Shown here: piece by piece, positions 15,667 through 24,611 of the stretch | Position numbering within the stretch: the first letter of the stretch is position 1 | How the letters are laid out: each line of letters starts with the position of its first letter | Assembly: GCA_017523285.1 (NCBI GenBank) | Contig: JAFWWU010000135.1 | Coordinates: 1-55,099, forward strand | Reading direction: 5' to 3' | Length of the DNA stretch: 55,099 nucleotides | Source: Ruminococcus sp. | Lineage (GTDB): Bacteria > Bacillota > Clostridia > Oscillospirales > Ruminococcaceae | Translations under genes and position numbers: made by a program | The notes under the pieces: generated by a model | What the model saw: the letters and a program-made list of their open reading frames with translations, nothing else | Databases searched by the model: none | Told to the model about the DNA's origin: nothing

Positions 15667-18105
15667 ATGAAAAAAAACAGTCCGCTTATTTACGACAGAA
15701 ACGAAAAAGAAAAATATCTTGTTGCCTTTCTTCTTGGCTTTGGCATACTTCTTTTTTCACTTCTGCCGATTATAATTGCCGATAAAGGATATTTTATATA
15801 TTACGGTGATTACAATTCCCAGCAAATTCACTTCTATAAACTTGCAAACAATGCCGTAAGAAGCGGAAGCTTCGGCTGGAACTGGTTTACAGATCTCGGC
15901 TCTGATTTTATCGGCTCATATTCATTCTATCTGCTCGGAAGTCCGTTTTTCTGGCTATCGGTAATTCTTCCAAAAGCACTTGTGACATATTCAATGCCTG
16001 TACTGCTTGCACTTAAGCATGGATTTGCCGCACTTACAGCTTATGCATACGCCCGAAGATTTGTAAGAAGCAAAAATGCCGCACTTATCGGCTCATTGCT
16101 TTATGCTTTTTCAGGTTTTCAGACCTTTAACATATTTTTCAATCACTTTCAGGATGTAACAGCATTCTTCCCTCTTATGCTGATCGCAATGGAAGAATGT
16201 ATAAACAATAATAAACGTGGATTATTCGCACTCACAGTCGCACTGATGGCGATTATAAACTACTTTTTCTTCACAGGACAGGTTGTTTTCCTTATTATCT
16301 ACTTTTTTGTGCGTCTTGGCTGTGAAGATTTCAAGGCAACATGGAAAAAATTCGGCAGACTTGCCGTTGAAGCCGTTTTAGGAACAATGCTTGCCGCATT
16401 CCTGCTTCTTCCATCGGCACTTGCAATTCTTGAAAACCAGCGTGTCAGCGAGCATCTTTACGGACTCGATATGGTGCTTTACGGCGATAAAACCCGTATT
16501 GCACGAATAATTCAGTCATTCTTTATGCCGCCCGATGTTCCCGCAAGACCTAATCTTTTCGTTTCAGATTACGGAAAGTGGGCGTCTATCGGCGGATATC
16601 TTCCTCTTTTCTCTATGGCAGGCGTTATCGCCTTCATGCAGAAAAACAAAAAGCACTGGGCTTCAAAGCTTATCATTATAAGTATTATCTGTGCATTTGT
16701 TCCTATTCTTAATTCAGGATTTTATATGTTCAACGGCTCATACTATGCAAGATGGTTTTATATGCCGATACTTATAATGTCTGTTATGACTGCTCAGGCT
16801 ATCGATGATGATGAAATTGATTTCAAGGGCGGAATTAAAATCTGCGGAGCATTTCTTGCTTCATACGCAATTATATGCTGTCTGCCGAAGAAAAAAGATG
16901 ATAAAACCGTATTTTTTGAAATTACGGGCGATTTAGGATACTTCCTGCTCACACTTGGAATTGCGGTTGCTTCACTCATTGCATTAGTTTATATCGCAAA
17001 AAGAAAAAAGCTTGCAAAGCCTTTTATGGAAACCGCTGTTGTACTTACTGTAACGGCTTCAATCGGCTGTACTCTTGCAACTGTTATTTACGGAGCTTGC
17101 ACACCTTCAACTGCCGCTGAATATATTGACGCTTCTATCAACGGAAAAGACTCTGTTTATGAGGAAGTAAGCGAGGATAACTTCTTCAGAGTTGATATGT
17201 CTGAAAACTATGACAACTATCCTATGACATGGGAATTACCATCCATGAGAGCATTCCAGAGCGTTGTATCAGCTTCTATAATGGATTTCTATCACAGCAT
17301 AGGAGTAACCCGTGACGTAGCATCAAGAGCAGATACATCTCATTATACTCTGAGAGGACTTTTCTCGGTAAAATATTATTATCAGAAAACAAGCGACAAC
17401 GAAAAGGTCGAAATAGAAAAAGAACTTCCCGGATTTAAATATCTTGAAAGCAATGAATACTTCGATATTTATGAAAACACCTTATATATCCCGATGGGAT
17501 TTGCATATAATACCTATATAACACAGGAATCAGCCGATAAAATGAGTGCTTCAATGCGTGAAAGAATTATGATTAAATCGCTCATTCTCAGCGACAAGCA
17601 AGCTGAAAAATATAACGATATTCTGACTGAAACAAAAGAAGAGGATTATATCGGTCTGAGTAAATCGGCATATATGCAGGAATGTATGAATAAGAAGCTT
17701 AATTCTTCATCAGAATTTGAATTTGATTCATACAGCTTTAAATCAAAAATCACTCTCGATAAGGATAGCCTTGTATTTTTCAGTGTTCCTTATAATTCGG
17801 GCTGGACTGCAAAGGTAAACGGGAAAAATGCCGATGTAGAAAGGGTAAGCAATGGCTTTATGGCTGTAAAGGCTTACGAGGGCGAAAACACAATTGAATT
17901 CAGCTACCGCACAAGCGGTCTTTATGAAGGCTTTATTATAAGCATTATCGGTCTTATCGGATTTATAGCTTATATGCTTATTACAAGAAAAAGCAAAAAC
18001 GACACTTATCCCCATACTCACTATTATGGTTATAATTCATCTGAAAAGCTTTCTGCTTCACTTGATTATTATGAGGAAATAAATTCAAAATTCGGAAGGA
18101 AATAG
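15667..18105 (+). CDS. YfhO-family membrane protein
   Basis: 812 residues. A basic cytoplasmic start (KKNSPLIYDRNEKEK) is followed by about a dozen membrane segments through roughly residue 460, including GDYNSQQIHFYKLA in the first outer loop. A large extracytoplasmic region follows (about 475-735), then a last membrane helix (GFIISIIGLIGFIAYMLI) and a short cytoplasmic tail. This layout, with the loop ending LVFFSVPYNSGWTAKVNGK, is characteristic of YfhO proteins, thought to be GT-C-like glycosyltransferases that modify cell envelope polymers. The acceptor is unknown. CCGGAG precedes the ATG. The NUDIX gene follows after 3 bases. Confidence 0.85.
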   Translation: MKKNSPLIYDRNEKEKYLVAFLLGFGILLFSLLPIIIADKGYFIYYGDYNSQQIHFYKLANNAVRSGSFGWNWFTDLGSDFIGSYSFYLLGSPFFWLSVILPKALVTYSMPVLLALKHGFAALTAYAYARRFVRSKNAALIGSLLYAFSGFQTFNIFFNHFQDVTAFFPLMLIAMEECINNNKRGLFALTVALMAIINYFFFTGQVVFLIIYFFVRLGCEDFKATWKKFGRLAVEAVLGTMLAAFLLLPSALAILENQRVSEHLYGLDMVLYGDKTRIARIIQSFFMPPDVPARPNLFVSDYGKWASIGGYLPLFSMAGVIAFMQKNKKHWASKLIIISIICAFVPILNSGFYMFNGSYYARWFYMPILIMSVMTAQAIDDDEIDFKGGIKICGAFLASYAIICCLPKKKDDKTVFFEITGDLGYFLLTLGIAVASLIALVYIAKRKKLAKPFMETAVVLTVTASIGCTLATVIYGACTPSTAAEYIDASINGKDSVYEEVSEDNFFRVDMSENYDNYPMTWELPSMRAFQSVVSASIMDFYHSIGVTRDVASRADTSHYTLRGLFSVKYYYQKTSDNEKVEIEKELPGFKYLESNEYFDIYENTLYIPMGFAYNTYITQESADKMSASMRERIMIKSLILSDKQAEKYNDILTETKEEDYIGLSKSAYMQECMNKKLNSSSEFEFDSYSFKSKITLDKDSLVFFSVPYNSGWTAKVNGKNADVERVSNGFMAVKAYEGENTIEFSYRTSGLYEGFIISIIGLIGFIAYMLITRKSKNDTYPHTHYYGYNSSEKLSASLDYYEEINSKFGRK

Positions 18106-18108
18106 TTT

Positions 18109-18645
18109 ATGCATCTGAGAGAACAGACTCTTTCAAGCAAAAATATCTATGAGGGCTGTATTTTTACTGTAACTCAGGATATTGCAAAGCTTGAAAATGA
18201 CGCACAGGCTCAGCGTGACGTAATTCGTCATCCTGGTGGTGTTTGCGTTATCCCCGTTACAGAGGATAACGAAATATATATGGTAAAGCAATTCCGCTAT
18301 CCGTTTTCAGAAATCACAACGGAAGTCCCCGCAGGCAAGCTTGAATACGGCGAAGCTCATTATGACTGCGGAAAGCGTGAACTCCTTGAAGAAACAGGCT
18401 TTAACTGCTCTGAATATGTATTTCTCGGAGAGCTTTATCCTACTCCAGCATATAATACGGAAATTATTTATATGTACCTTGCAAAAGGACTTGTTCAGGA
18501 CAAACAGAATCTTGATGAAGATGAATTTATCGACGTAGTAAAAATACCGCTTGAAAAAGCTGTTGATATGGTCATGAACAATGAAATAAAAGACGGCAAA
18601 ACAAAGCTTATCATTCTTATGGCGGCAAGAATTCTCGGAATATAA
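18109..18645 (+). CDS. NUDIX hydrolase, ADP-ribose pyrophosphatase type
   Basis: 178 residues. The Nudix box is complete and matches Gx5Ex7REUxEExGU as GKLEYGEAHYDCGKRELL followed by EETGF (about 77-99). The flanking pattern (RHPGGVCVIPV, KQFRYPF, EVPAGK, LYPTPAYNTEIIYMYLA) is that of ADP-sugar pyrophosphatases, which split ADP-ribose to AMP and ribose-5-phosphate. It lies 3 bases after the YfhO-like gene and is surely in the same transcript. The substrate assignment is by family only. Confidence 0.92.
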   Translation: MHLREQTLSSKNIYEGCIFTVTQDIAKLENDAQAQRDVIRHPGGVCVIPVTEDNEIYMVKQFRYPFSEITTEVPAGKLEYGEAHYDCGKRELLEETGFNCSEYVFLGELYPTPAYNTEIIYMYLAKGLVQDKQNLDEDEFIDVVKIPLEKAVDMVMNNEIKDGKTKLIILMAARILGI

Positions 18646-18672
18646 CAAAAAGACCTGCATAAAGCAGGTCTG
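18646..18672 (-). terminator. Terminator of spoVG
   Basis: Stem AGACCTGC / GCAGGTCT with a 5-base loop; on the minus strand it is followed by TTTTTG. The plus side lacks a T tract, so it serves the minus-strand gene best. Confidence 0.8.
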
Positions 18673-18682
18673 TGCGATATGT

Positions 18683-18967
18683 TTATTCCCCGTTTTCTTC
18701 GGCTTCACTCATTGCAAGCTGTCTTGAATACGCTTCAAGTATGGTTTCTTCAAGAAGCTGACGTGACGATGGTGAAATAGGATGAACAATATCACGGAAC
18801 ACTCCGTTTTCATCCTTTCGGCTTGGCATTGCGACAAATATTCTTTCATCTCCCTGTACGATTTTAATGTCGTGCACAGCAAGCATATTATCGAATGTCA
18901 CCGAAACAACGGCTCTTAACCTGCCCTCTGCAATGATTTTTCTGATTTTTACATCTGTAATTTCCAT
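18683..18967 (-). CDS. spoVG: Septation protein SpoVG
   Basis: 94 residues. The start MEITDVKIRKI is the typical SpoVG start, and AAGGAGG lies 8 bases before it; the longer frame has 9 extra residues with no support. Conserved stretches are RLRAVVSVTFDN, AVHDIKIVQG, FVAMPSRK and RDIVHPISPSSRQLLEETIL. SpoVG is a small RNA/DNA-binding regulator involved in sporulation, division and envelope control. It is transcribed alone, divergently from murC. Confidence 0.95.
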   Translation of the reverse strand: MEITDVKIRKIIAEGRLRAVVSVTFDNMLAVHDIKIVQGDERIFVAMPSRKDENGVFRDIVHPISPSSRQLLEETILEAYSRQLAMSEAEENGE

Positions 18968-19090
18968 TAATATGACCTCCTTAATAAATGACACACAGTA
19001 TAATTATACTGTTATAATATATTTGCCATTATTTGCTTAGGTTATGCACTTAATCGTATTTTTAATCTTATATATAGAAAGGTGATTGTT

Positions 19091-20518
19091 TTGAAAGATA
19101 CTAAAACAAGCATTTTAACAGGAAAAAAGCATATTCATTTTATCGGTATAGGCGGTTCTGGAATGTATCCCCTTGCTCAGATTCTTCACAGTCAGGGATA
19201 TTATCTCACCGGCTCGGACAACAACGAAACAGAAACTCTTGAAGCTGTAAGAAAAATGGGCATACCCGTATTTCTCGGTCAGCGTGCAGAAAATATCGAG
19301 GGTGCAGACCTTATAGTTCATACTGCTGCAATTATGGCTGATAACCCTGAGCTTATAGCCGCAAAAGCAAGCGGTGTTCCTGTTCTTGAAAGAAGCGAGC
19401 TTCTCGGAATTGTAACAAGCTGGTATGATAATGCTATCTGCGTTTCGGGTACTCACGGAAAAACAACAACAACCTCAATGCTTACACAGGTTTTATATAC
19501 AGCTGATGTAGACCTTTCCGCATTTATAGGCGGCAAGCTTCCATGTATAGGCGGAAGCGGTCTTGCAGGCAAAAGCGATATAATGGTATGTGAATCATGC
19601 GAATTTGTTGATACATTTTTAAAGCTTTATCCTGATATTGCCGTTATACTCAATATAGACGCAGACCATCTCGATTACTTCAAAACCCTTGATAATATTA
19701 TAAAATCATTCCGTAAATTCAGCGAAATGGCTACAAAAGCTCTTATCATAAACGGCGACGACGAAAATACACTCAAAGCTGTTGACGGACTTGATAAGGA
19801 AAAAATCACATTCGGTCTTAATCCTGATAACGATTACTATGCCTGCGATATAAAACGCATCTCAGGTATGGAAACAGAATACACTCTCTGTAAAAAGGGA
19901 GAGGCTCTCGGTACAATCACTCTTCACGTTGCAGGTATGCATAATATCCTCAACTCACTTGCAGCAGCTGCAGCGGCTGACTATGTAAATGTTCCATTTG
20001 AAAAAATACAGAAGGGACTTTCAGAATTCAGAGGTGCAGGCAGACGCTTTGAGCTTATCGGTAAGGCAAACGGAATTACAATCGTTGACGATTACGCTCA
20101 TCATCCTAAAGAGCTTGAAGTTACTCTCAAAGCCGCTATGGATATGGGATACAAAAATGTATGGGCAGTTTTCCAGCCATTTACATTCTCAAGAACTCAG
20201 ATTCTCCTTGATGACTTTGCAAAGGCACTCTGTATTCCGAACAAAGCCGTTCTTACTGATATTATGGGTTCAAGAGAAAAGAACACATACGGAATTTTCA
20301 CAAGACATCTTGCAGAAAAAATTGACGGCTGTATTTACTTCCCACAGAATGAAAATGAAGAATATACAGACGAAAGAAAATATCAGAATTTCGATGATGT
20401 GTGTGATTATATCTGCGAAAATGCTTCTGACGGCGACCTTGTTATCACCCTCGGCTGCGGAGATGTCTATAAGGTTGCAAAAATGATATTAAAAAAGCTT
20501 AACGCTCAGAAAGGGTGA
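19091..20518 (+). CDS. murC: UDP-N-acetylmuramate-L-alanine ligase MurC
   Basis: 475 residues from TTG 19091. AGAAAGGTGAT lies just upstream and pairs well with the 16S tail; GTG at 19082 is an in-frame alternative that would overlap that site. The N-terminal UDP-binding loop is HFIGIGGSGM, the ATP site is GTHGKTTTTSM, the central Mur ligase domain contains CESCEFVDTFL and NIDADHLDYF, and the C-terminal domain has GRRFE and VDDYAHHP. It adds L-Ala to UDP-MurNAc in cytoplasmic peptidoglycan synthesis. lexA follows after 5 bases. Confidence 0.95.
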   Translation: MKDTKTSILTGKKHIHFIGIGGSGMYPLAQILHSQGYYLTGSDNNETETLEAVRKMGIPVFLGQRAENIEGADLIVHTAAIMADNPELIAAKASGVPVLERSELLGIVTSWYDNAICVSGTHGKTTTTSMLTQVLYTADVDLSAFIGGKLPCIGGSGLAGKSDIMVCESCEFVDTFLKLYPDIAVILNIDADHLDYFKTLDNIIKSFRKFSEMATKALIINGDDENTLKAVDGLDKEKITFGLNPDNDYYACDIKRISGMETEYTLCKKGEALGTITLHVAGMHNILNSLAAAAAADYVNVPFEKIQKGLSEFRGAGRRFELIGKANGITIVDDYAHHPKELEVTLKAAMDMGYKNVWAVFQPFTFSRTQILLDDFAKALCIPNKAVLTDIMGSREKNTYGIFTRHLAEKIDGCIYFPQNENEEYTDERKYQNFDDVCDYICENASDGDLVITLGCGDVYKVAKMILKKLNAQKG

Positions 20519-20523
20519 TTAAT

Positions 20524-21105
20524 ATGTTAAAGGAAAAGGAAATCGCTGTTTTCGAATATATCAAGAACAGACTTACAGACGGCTATTCTCCGTCTGTAAG
20601 AGAAATCCAGGACGCTATGGGATTTAAATCAACATCAACGGCTCACAGATATATCGAAACACTTATCAATGCAGGTAAACTTGAAAAAACAGGTAATATC
20701 AACCGTTCACTCAGACTTCCAAACTCAAAAAGCATTTCAATTCCTGTAATCGGTACGGTTACAGCAGGTATTCCGATTACAGCTGTTGAAGATATCACGG
20801 GATATGTAAGCTTTGAAGCTGATAAAGCATATACAAACCCTCTTTTCGCCCTTAAAATAAGAGGCGAGAGTATGATTAACGCTGGAATTCTTGACGGAGA
20901 TATTATTATTGTAGAGCAGGGCGTATATGCCGAAAACGGGGATATCGTTGTTGCTCTTGTTGACCGTGAGGAAGCTACTGTAAAGCGTTTCTACAAAGAA
21001 AACGGACATTACAGACTTCAGCCCGAAAACGACACTATGGAACCAATCATTGCCGAAAGCGTTGATATTCTCGGAAAAGTAATCGGACTGAAAAGATACT
21101 ATTGA
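20524..21105 (+). CDS. lexA: LexA SOS repressor
   Basis: 193 residues from ATG 20524, with AAAGGGTGAT upstream; GTG 20515 is in frame but overlaps that site and the murC end. The winged helix DNA-binding domain is at 1-65 (SPSVREIQDAMGFKSTSTAH). The autocleavage site is A81-G82 (GTVTAGIP), catalytic Ser116 (RGESMINAGI) and Lys154 (ATVKRF). It represses DNA damage genes until RecA promotes self-cleavage. Being cotranscribed with murC is notable. I could not find a clear LexA box upstream of murC. Confidence 0.95.
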   Translation: MLKEKEIAVFEYIKNRLTDGYSPSVREIQDAMGFKSTSTAHRYIETLINAGKLEKTGNINRSLRLPNSKSISIPVIGTVTAGIPITAVEDITGYVSFEADKAYTNPLFALKIRGESMINAGILDGDIIIVEQGVYAENGDIVVALVDREEATVKRFYKENGHYRLQPENDTMEPIIAESVDILGKVIGLKRYY

Positions 21106-21233
21106 TATAACATATCAGAAATAATCTGCAAAATTAACAGACAAATTATTTCCTGAATAGGTGTTTTCTGTTGATTTTTTAAGTTTTTTGTGATATTTTT
21201 AAAAAAACTCTTTTATATTGTAAAAAAATGTAG

Positions 21234-21239
21234 TATAAT
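21234..21239 (+). promoter_or_regulatory. -10 element upstream of zapA
   Basis: TATAAT with only a poor -35 match 17-18 bases upstream. If used, the transcript would begin next to the small hairpin at 21249-21270. Confidence 0.45.
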
Positions 21240-21248
21240 AAAATTTGG

Positions 21249-21280
21249 TCGTATTTTTAGATTTATACGACAGATTGGAG
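21249..21280 (+). promoter_or_regulatory. Hairpin plus CAGATTGGAG translation-start element of zapA
   Basis: Stem TCGTAT (21249-21254) / ATACGA (21265-21270) abuts CAGATTGGAG (21271-21280), which holds the ribosome binding site. The same layout occurs before 40590. Confidence 0.4.
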
Positions 21281-21287
21281 ATTTAAA

Positions 21288-21653
21288 ATGCTAAACGATG
21301 TTAAAGTTGTAATATGCGGTAAAGAATATAAGATGAAAACCGCTGAATCACCTAATTATGTTTTTGCACTTGCAAGAACTCTCGAAGCTAAAATTGAAGA
21401 AATAATGGAATCAAGCTCAGGTGCTTCACCATACACAGCCGCTATTATGGTTGCTCTCAGCGTACTTGACGATTACAACAAGTCAAACAAGCGTCTTGAA
21501 AACATCCGTGATCAGGCTAAGGAATACGTTGACGAAGCAGGCAAGGCACGAATTGAACGTGACGCTGCTTTAAAGGAAATCGAAGTTCTGAACTCAAAAA
21601 TCGTTCAGCTTGAAAACCTTGTTAAACTCAAACAGCTTAAAGACAGCATCTGA
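21288..21653 (+). CDS. zapA: Cell division protein ZapA
   Basis: 121 residues. The N-terminal part (NDVKVVICGKEYKMKTAESP) is the small beta-alpha head of ZapA and is followed by long amphipathic helices and a coiled coil (about 60-118, ending NSKIVQLENLVKLKQLK). ZapA cross-links FtsZ protofilaments at the division site. The stop overlaps the next ATG by one base (TGATG), so translation with the U32 gene is likely coupled. Confidence 0.85.
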   Translation: MLNDVKVVICGKEYKMKTAESPNYVFALARTLEAKIEEIMESSSGASPYTAAIMVALSVLDDYNKSNKRLENIRDQAKEYVDEAGKARIERDAALKEIEVLNSKIVQLENLVKLKQLKDSI

Positions 21654-23086
21654 TGAATAAAAAAATGGAAATCCTTGCTCCCGCAGGAAGTATGGAGTCG
21701 CTTGTTGCCGCATTAAGAAGCGGTGCAAATGCTGTATATATAGGCGGAAAATCATTTTCTGCAAGAAGCAGTGCTTCAAACTTTGAAAATGAAGAAATTG
21801 CAGAAGCGGCAAAGCTTTGTCATTTATACGGTGCCAAGCTTTATCTCGCTGTTAATACGGTTATTACAGATAATGAAGCTGCTTCATTCTGTAAGTTCAT
21901 TGCAGACACCGCAAAAATCGGCATTGACGCTTATATAGTTCAGGATACAGGCTGTGCCTTGCTTATAAAAAAGGTTGTTCCCGACGCTGCTTTGCATGCT
22001 TCAACTCAGATGACGGTACATACTTTAAATGGTGCTGAATTTCTGAAAAGGCTCGGCTTTACAAGAGTAGTTCCCGCAAGAGAGCTTAGTATGGCAGAAC
22101 TTTCAAAAATAGCAGAATCAAGGCTTGAAATCGAAGCCTTTGTTCATGGTGCACTTTGTATGTCTGTTTCGGGACAATGCTATATGTCAGCTTTAATAGG
22201 CTCACGCTCTGCGAACCGAGGCGGTTGTGCACAAGCTTGCAGACTCCCCTTTTCCGCTTGCGGAAATAAGGATTACTGTGCTTTATCGCTTAAGGATTTA
22301 TCGCTTCTAAGTCACACAGATGAGCTTGAAAAAGCAGGTGTGTGCTCTCTTAAAATAGAGGGCAGAATGAAACGCCCCGAATATGTTGCGTCTGCTGTAC
22401 AGGCTGTAAATGACGCTTTAAACGGAAAAACTCCCGATATGAATATGCTCAGAAGCATATTTTCAAGAGATGGCTTTACAGACGGATATTTCACAGCAAA
22501 AATGCAGAATATGTTCGGCACAAGGCAGAAAAGCGATATAACCTCAGGCAAGGATATTCTTCCTGTTATTCGTCAGACTTATAATAAAGAACGCAAGATA
22601 TACGGCTTATCATATAAAGCAATAATTAAAGAAAACTGCAGGGCATATCTTTCAGCAAGTGCAGACGGAGTTGTTGCAGAGGTTTACGGAGATATTCCAC
22701 AGACCGCAATCAACCGACCTATTGATAACGCTTACCTTGAAAAACAGCTTTCAAAGCTTGGTGATACAGTATTTGAATTTGAAAAGCTTGAAGCTGATAT
22801 TGATAACGGACTTATGCTCCCTGCATCATCACTCAATGAAATGAGAAGAAATGCAGTTGAAAAATTGCAGACACTCATCATTGAAAAAAACATGCCCGTT
22901 TATAGCGTAACAGACTTTATTCCAAAGCTCAATTCAAGCTATCGCAAGAATAACAATAAGCTTTCGCTTTATGTCAGCTGTACTACGTTAAAACAGGCTG
23001 AAATTGCCGATGAATACTCTGATATGCTTATTCTTCCGCTTGATATATGCTTTGAGTGCGATAATATAGCCGCAGAAAAATCATAG
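21653..23086 (+). CDS. U32 family peptidase, N-terminal part of a frameshifted gene
   Basis: 477 residues. It opens with MEILAPAGSMESLVAALRSG and has the U32 signature region (IEAFVHGALCMSVSGQCYMS, SANRGGCAQACRLPF, SLKDLSLLS, LKIEGRMKRPEYVA), followed by a DUF3656-like middle. U32 proteins act on collagen-like substrates or are needed for 23S rRNA C2501 hydroxylation (RlhA). The frame breaks at the A5 run 23076-23080: the sequence there ends AAEKS-stop, whereas the -1 frame continues KIIAEPPRFISDEAM into the piece at 23119-23697. One extra A would restore a 681-residue protein of normal family length. Confidence 0.85.
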   Translation: MNKKMEILAPAGSMESLVAALRSGANAVYIGGKSFSARSSASNFENEEIAEAAKLCHLYGAKLYLAVNTVITDNEAASFCKFIADTAKIGIDAYIVQDTGCALLIKKVVPDAALHASTQMTVHTLNGAEFLKRLGFTRVVPARELSMAELSKIAESRLEIEAFVHGALCMSVSGQCYMSALIGSRSANRGGCAQACRLPFSACGNKDYCALSLKDLSLLSHTDELEKAGVCSLKIEGRMKRPEYVASAVQAVNDALNGKTPDMNMLRSIFSRDGFTDGYFTAKMQNMFGTRQKSDITSGKDILPVIRQTYNKERKIYGLSYKAIIKENCRAYLSASADGVVAEVYGDIPQTAINRPIDNAYLEKQLSKLGDTVFEFEKLEADIDNGLMLPASSLNEMRRNAVEKLQTLIIEKNMPVYSVTDFIPKLNSSYRKNNNKLSLYVSCTTLKQAEIADEYSDMLILPLDICFECDNIAAEKS

Positions 23087-23118
23087 CAGAGCCGCCGAGA
23101 TTTATTTCCGATGAAGCT

Positions 23119-23697
23119 ATGATTATTTCTGAGCTTGAAAAACTGAAAGAAAGCGGCATATCTCATCTGCTCTGTGTAAACTACGCATACATTGAAACAG
23201 GAAAAAATCTCGGATTTACGCTTCATGGCGGTTTCGGGCTTAATATATGCAATTCATACAGCATTGAGGCTGCTGAAAAAATCGGTCTTTCAGATATTAC
23301 TCTCTCATTTGAGCTTACACTATCACAGATTAACAGACTTGATTTCAAGCTTCCTTCGGGAAGTATAATATATGGCAGACTTCCTCTTATGCTTTTGAGA
23401 AACTGCCCTGTAAGAAATGAAATCGGCTGTAAAAAATGCACTTCACAGCTTACCGACAGAACAGGTCACAGCTTCCCTGTAAGATGTCATAATAAAGCAT
23501 ACGTTGAAATTCTTAATTCCGATATTCTATATATGTCGGATAAATATAATGAACTTTCAAAGCTTGATTTCGGAGTAATACTTCTTGATGACGAAAATGA
23601 AGCTGAAATCAGACAGCTCCTCGGCGACCTCAGCTCTCAGAGCTATCATATTCCCGACAAAAAAACCCGAGGACTTTTTTACAGAGGTATAGAATGA
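23119..23697 (+). pseudogene. C-terminal part of the frameshifted U32 peptidase
   Basis: 192 residues in a different frame from 21653-23086, with homologous sequence readable back to about 23077. It contains the U32 C-terminal cysteines (LMLLRNCPVRNEIGCKKC, FPVRCHNKAYVEILNS). There is no ribosome binding site before the ATG at 23119. It overlaps dut by 4 bases (ATGA), so the original gene was probably translationally coupled to dut. It may be a true lesion, a base-call error in the A5 run, or be rescued by slippage. Confidence 0.8.
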
Positions 23698-24134
23698 TAC
23701 TCAGAATAAAAAAACTGAATGAAAACGCTGAAATTCCAAAACGTGCTACAAACGGCAGTGCAGGCTATGATTTATGTGCCTGCATTGAAGAAGATGTAGT
23801 TATAAAAAAAGGACAGATTGTAAAAATCCCGACAGGAATTTCAGCTGAAATAAATACAAATGAAGCCGCTCTGATGATTTATGCCCGTTCAGGACTTGCA
23901 TCAAAGAACGGCGTAACCCTCGTCAACTGCGTAGGCGTGGTTGACAGTGATTACAGAGGAGAAATTGTTGTTCCTCTGATTAATCTCGGAAACGATGATT
24001 ATATCATTGAAAAAGGTGCAAGAATTGCTCAGCTTGTTGTCACACCCGTTATTCTGCCCGAAATCGAAGAAGTATCTGAGCTCGGCGATACAGATAGAGG
24101 CTCAGGCGGCTTCGGCTCGACAGGAATACACTAA
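23694..24134 (+). CDS. dut: dUTP diphosphatase (trimeric dUTPase)
   Basis: 146 residues with the five dUTPase motifs: GSAGYDLCA, MIYARSGLASK, NCVGVVDSDYRGEI, ARIAQLVV and RGSGGFGSTG. It converts dUTP to dUMP, preventing uracil misincorporation, and complements the deaminase at 8624-9106. The start overlaps the U32 stop by 4 bases. Confidence 0.96.
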   Translation: MILRIKKLNENAEIPKRATNGSAGYDLCACIEEDVVIKKGQIVKIPTGISAEINTNEAALMIYARSGLASKNGVTLVNCVGVVDSDYRGEIVVPLINLGNDDYIIEKGARIAQLVVTPVILPEIEEVSELGDTDRGSGGFGSTGIH

Positions 24135-24221
24135 CAATCATTCACATTAATAATCGGTACGCATATTTATTTTATGCGAACATGCTATAAAACTTATTTT
24201 AAAATACAGGAGTTGAAAATT

Positions 24222-24482
24222 ATGAAAAAAACATTTGTCTTTGCAATTTTACTTCTCGCAGCAGTAATACTCGGCGCACTTATGGGTGCATCCTGCCGTG
24301 ACATTGAACCTCTTGCATGGCTTGCATATTCAAAGGGCTTCAGTCTTGACTCTCTCCGCATCGACCTTTCCATTCTTTCAATTGATTTCGGATGTGCTTT
24401 AAAGGTCAATGTAGCTCAGCTTATTCTTATTCTTGTAGCTCTCTGTGTTTATCCTAAAGCTGCCAAAGCTATCGGAGATTAA
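24222..24482 (+). CDS. DUF4321 small membrane protein
   Basis: 86 residues from ATG 24222 (CAGGAG upstream); the open frame begins 48 bases earlier without a ribosome binding site. Two hydrophobic segments (about 4-23 and 64-80) flank a short outer loop. The pattern ILGALMG ... LDLSILSIDFGCALKVNVA matches what I recall of DUF4321 proteins, which often lie near mreBCD in Clostridia. The function is unknown; the neighbourhood suggests a link to cell shape. Confidence 0.75.
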   Translation: MKKTFVFAILLLAAVILGALMGASCRDIEPLAWLAYSKGFSLDSLRIDLSILSIDFGCALKVNVAQLILILVALCVYPKAAKAIGD

Positions 24483-24611
24483 TCATCTGCTCTACATACT
24501 GCATAATAAATATATTGCAGAATTATAACATAATAATAAAGAGATAAAATACTCCGGCAGTCTTTTTCTGCCAAAAAATAATTGCTTATAAAGATAAGGA
24601 GCTTCAGAAGA

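Noticed and set aside
19989..20486. 165-codon frame inside murC in another plus frame
   Set aside because: Overlaps the C-terminal domain of murC entirely and has no start signal.
20515..21287. LexA box for autoregulation
   Set aside because: I could not find a GAACNNNNGTTC-like or other clear dyad near the murC-lexA start or after lexA.
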